From Microcoleus sp036704825 (GTDB lineage Bacteria > Cyanobacteriota > Cyanobacteriia > Cyanobacteriales > Microcoleaceae), in contig JAUBSN010000008.1 of assembly GCA_036704825.1 (NCBI GenBank), positions 65,949 to 129,948 on the forward strand: a stretch of 64,000 nt of DNA, in the 5' to 3' direction. Below are positions 62,691-64,000 of the stretch, piece after piece (within the stretch, counting starts at the first letter, position 1; each line of letters begins with the position of its first letter). A model generated the notes under the pieces. That model did no database searches and had not been told where the DNA came from. It was given only the letters and a program-made list of their open reading frames with translations. The position numbers were made by a program, and so were the translations under genes.

Positions 62691-63486
62691 TGCCCTTTGC
62701 CATTGCCCACTGCATCAAACCGGGGAACAACCGATAAGCTTCCGACGCCAAAAAAGCAGGGCCGACGGTAACTTCTGCACGCTGATTTTTCACAGCATCC
62801 CAGATAGCTTTAGCAATATCTTCTGGCTGAGTTGCCCACTCCGATTTCAGCATTTTGGTCATTTGCTGGCGGCGCAATTCGACTCCGGGTTCGTCTCGAT
62901 CGCGAAATTGAGCTCTTTCTAAAAAATCGCTGTTAATCAAGCCCGGATGCACGGCGCAAACGTGAATGCCTTGAGGCGCTAATTCCAATCGCAAAGTTTC
63001 TGTTAAACCGGTTACTGCATATTTGCTGGCACAATAAGCAGTCATTTGAGGCAAAGGCATTTTGCCGCCAATGGAACCCACATTGACTATTGTCCCTGTT
63101 TTTCGTTCCAGAAAATGTGGCAAAATTTCTTGAATTGTGTTAACGCAGCCCCAAAAATTGGTATTCATTAATTGCTGCCAGTCTTCGGAGGTAGTGCGAT
63201 CGATCGCCCCCGCGAGACAAATCCCGGCATTGTTAACCAAAACATCGATGCTGCCGCAGGCATCTAGGGCTTTTTGGACGATCGCGCGCACTTGTTGAAT
63301 GTCGCCAACATCCCCAGGAATAGCTAATACCGAATTCCCTTCTCGCTGCACTTGAGCCGCTGCTGCTGCCAATCTCTCTGGCTGGCGAGCTACCATCACT
63401 ACATCGTAACCTTTACTTGCAAATAAAATTGCTGTTGCTTTGCCGCTTCCTTGAGAAGCGCCTGTAATCAAAACTGTAGGAGCCAT
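62686..63486 (-). CDS. SDR-family oxidoreductase
   Basis: 266 residues. TGASQGSGKATAILF is the cofactor loop, with Ser in place of the usual Ile of TGxxxGIG. NNAGICLAG, VNVGSIGG and YCASKYAVTGLTETLRLEL (Tyr-Lys pair) are conserved. It continues with VHPGLINSDFLERAQFRDRDE. This is a classical short-chain dehydrogenase of unknown substrate. Convergent with the RTX gene and separated by a palindromic repeat. Confidence 0.88.
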   Translation of the reverse strand: MAPTVLITGASQGSGKATAILFASKGYDVVMVARQPERLAAAAAQVQREGNSVLAIPGDVGDIQQVRAIVQKALDACGSIDVLVNNAGICLAGAIDRTTSEDWQQLMNTNFWGCVNTIQEILPHFLERKTGTIVNVGSIGGKMPLPQMTAYCASKYAVTGLTETLRLELAPQGIHVCAVHPGLINSDFLERAQFRDRDEPGVELRRQQMTKMLKSEWATQPEDIAKAIWDAVKNQRAEVTVGPAFLASEAYRLFPGLMQWAMAKGN

Positions 63487-63629
63487 AGATAGTTATAAAT
63501 TGTAATATCAATTCCGGTTGAACCAGAATGACTGTTGACTGTTGACTGTTTGAAAAATACCGATGCAACCGGAAACGAGATGATTCGGAATTGTATGATG
63601 TTGAATTTTGTAGATACTGTCTAGACAAG

Positions 63630-64000
63630 TCAAGGGGTAGCAAGTAAATAATTGGGGTCGAAAGGCTTTTGGGACTTTAAAATCCCAAAAGCCAAATGCA
63701 CCAACTTCCTCATCAAAGCGCCAATCACCTGCATTTTCACCTTTCCACGACCCAATAATCGCTCACTCATAGCTTTGAGCAAAGGGTTATGACGCATTGC
63801 CACTACCGCTGGCATATACAACGCTTTTCGCAGTCGGACATTGCCGGTACAAGACAAACGAGTTTTGCCCTTAACCGAAGTCCCAGAAGTACGTTCGCTC
63901 GGTGTTAAACCAGCATAGGCTGCTAATTGACGAGCATTATCGTAATCAGAAACCTCACCAATTTCAGCTAATAATATAGAAGCTGTTAAATCGCCAATGC
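63630..64000 (-). mobile_element. IS110-family transposase, 3' part, runs off window
   Basis: The frame is open to the right edge. It reads IGDLTASILLAEIGEVSDYD, then NARQLAAYAGLTPSERTSGT, then SVKGKTRLSCTGNVRLRKAL, then YMPAVVAMRHNPLLKAMSER. This is the C-terminal Transposase_20 (IS116/IS110/IS902) region, a helix-hairpin-helix plus the serine-bearing tail. The DEDD catalytic N-terminal domain lies beyond the window. The C-terminus ends with FDPNYLLATP. The left end of the element must lie between 63630 and about 63487. Confidence 0.9.

Overview
The window looks like chromosomal DNA of a filamentous, non-heterocystous cyanobacterium of the Microcoleus/Oscillatoria/Tychonema kind. The support is: many GCGATCGC (HIP1) octamers, heptanucleotide short tandem repeats, cyanobacterial families (DUF4090, cyAbrB, DUF4168, DUF4385), a CHAT-domain protease and an NtcA-type promoter. 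The species call is inference. No rRNA, tRNA or CRISPR array was seen.

Layout. 1-10.1 kb: 3' end of recO, an MFS exporter and a glycosyltransferase on +; a retropepsin-like protein with a small partner, an MprF-like acyltransferase and an esterase on -; a NUDIX hydrolase and gpsA on +; a ParE/Phd-type toxin-antitoxin pair and a DUF4090 protein on -. 10.3-22.4 kb: a large accessory locus on -, made of a DUF499 (BrxC/PglY-like) ATPase, two unrecognised small proteins, a DUF1156 (COG1743) DNA methyltransferase, a zeta-toxin-like kinase with a 56-residue partner, and a fused PLD-nuclease/SNF2 helicase. It resembles type 3 BREX or DISARM but no PglZ, DrmA or DrmB is present. 22.6-29.6 kb: a threonine dehydratase-like enzyme and a giant acidic RTX protein with 214-residue internal repeats. 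31.4-38.1 kb: a CHAT protease between two long gene-poor stretches, then cyAbrB, recX, DUF4385, DoxX and DUF4168 genes. 38.6-40.9 kb: ureE, ureF and ureG with a duplicated ureF tail. 41-45 kb: a Panacea-type toxin-antitoxin pair, murG, an NTF2-like secreted protein and a short-chain dehydrogenase. 45.0-46.25 kb: a nine-copy array of about 137-bp units, each ending in an intrinsic-terminator-like hairpin plus T-run; this is the least explained structure here. 46.3-55.8 kb: a subtilase with C-terminal membrane segments, a pentapeptide-repeat protein, a DUF4365 protein and a HEAT-repeat protein, with a chimeric scrap of the last and of the pentapeptide gene between them. 56-64 kb: nirB-nirD behind an NtcA site, an ABC-2 exporter pair, a small RTX protein, a second short-chain dehydrogenase and the 3' part of an IS110-family transposase.

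The DNA is rich in small mobile or repetitive elements. One MITE family has two copies, each with 12-bp terminal inverted repeats and a perfect 8-bp target duplication. A second family has two copies, and a long inverted repeat interrupts the defence locus. Two repeat types lie inside coding sequence: a heptamer array in the helicase and a palindrome in nirB, both in frame. Two genes (ureF and the pentapeptide gene) have decayed copies of their own 3' ends just downstream.
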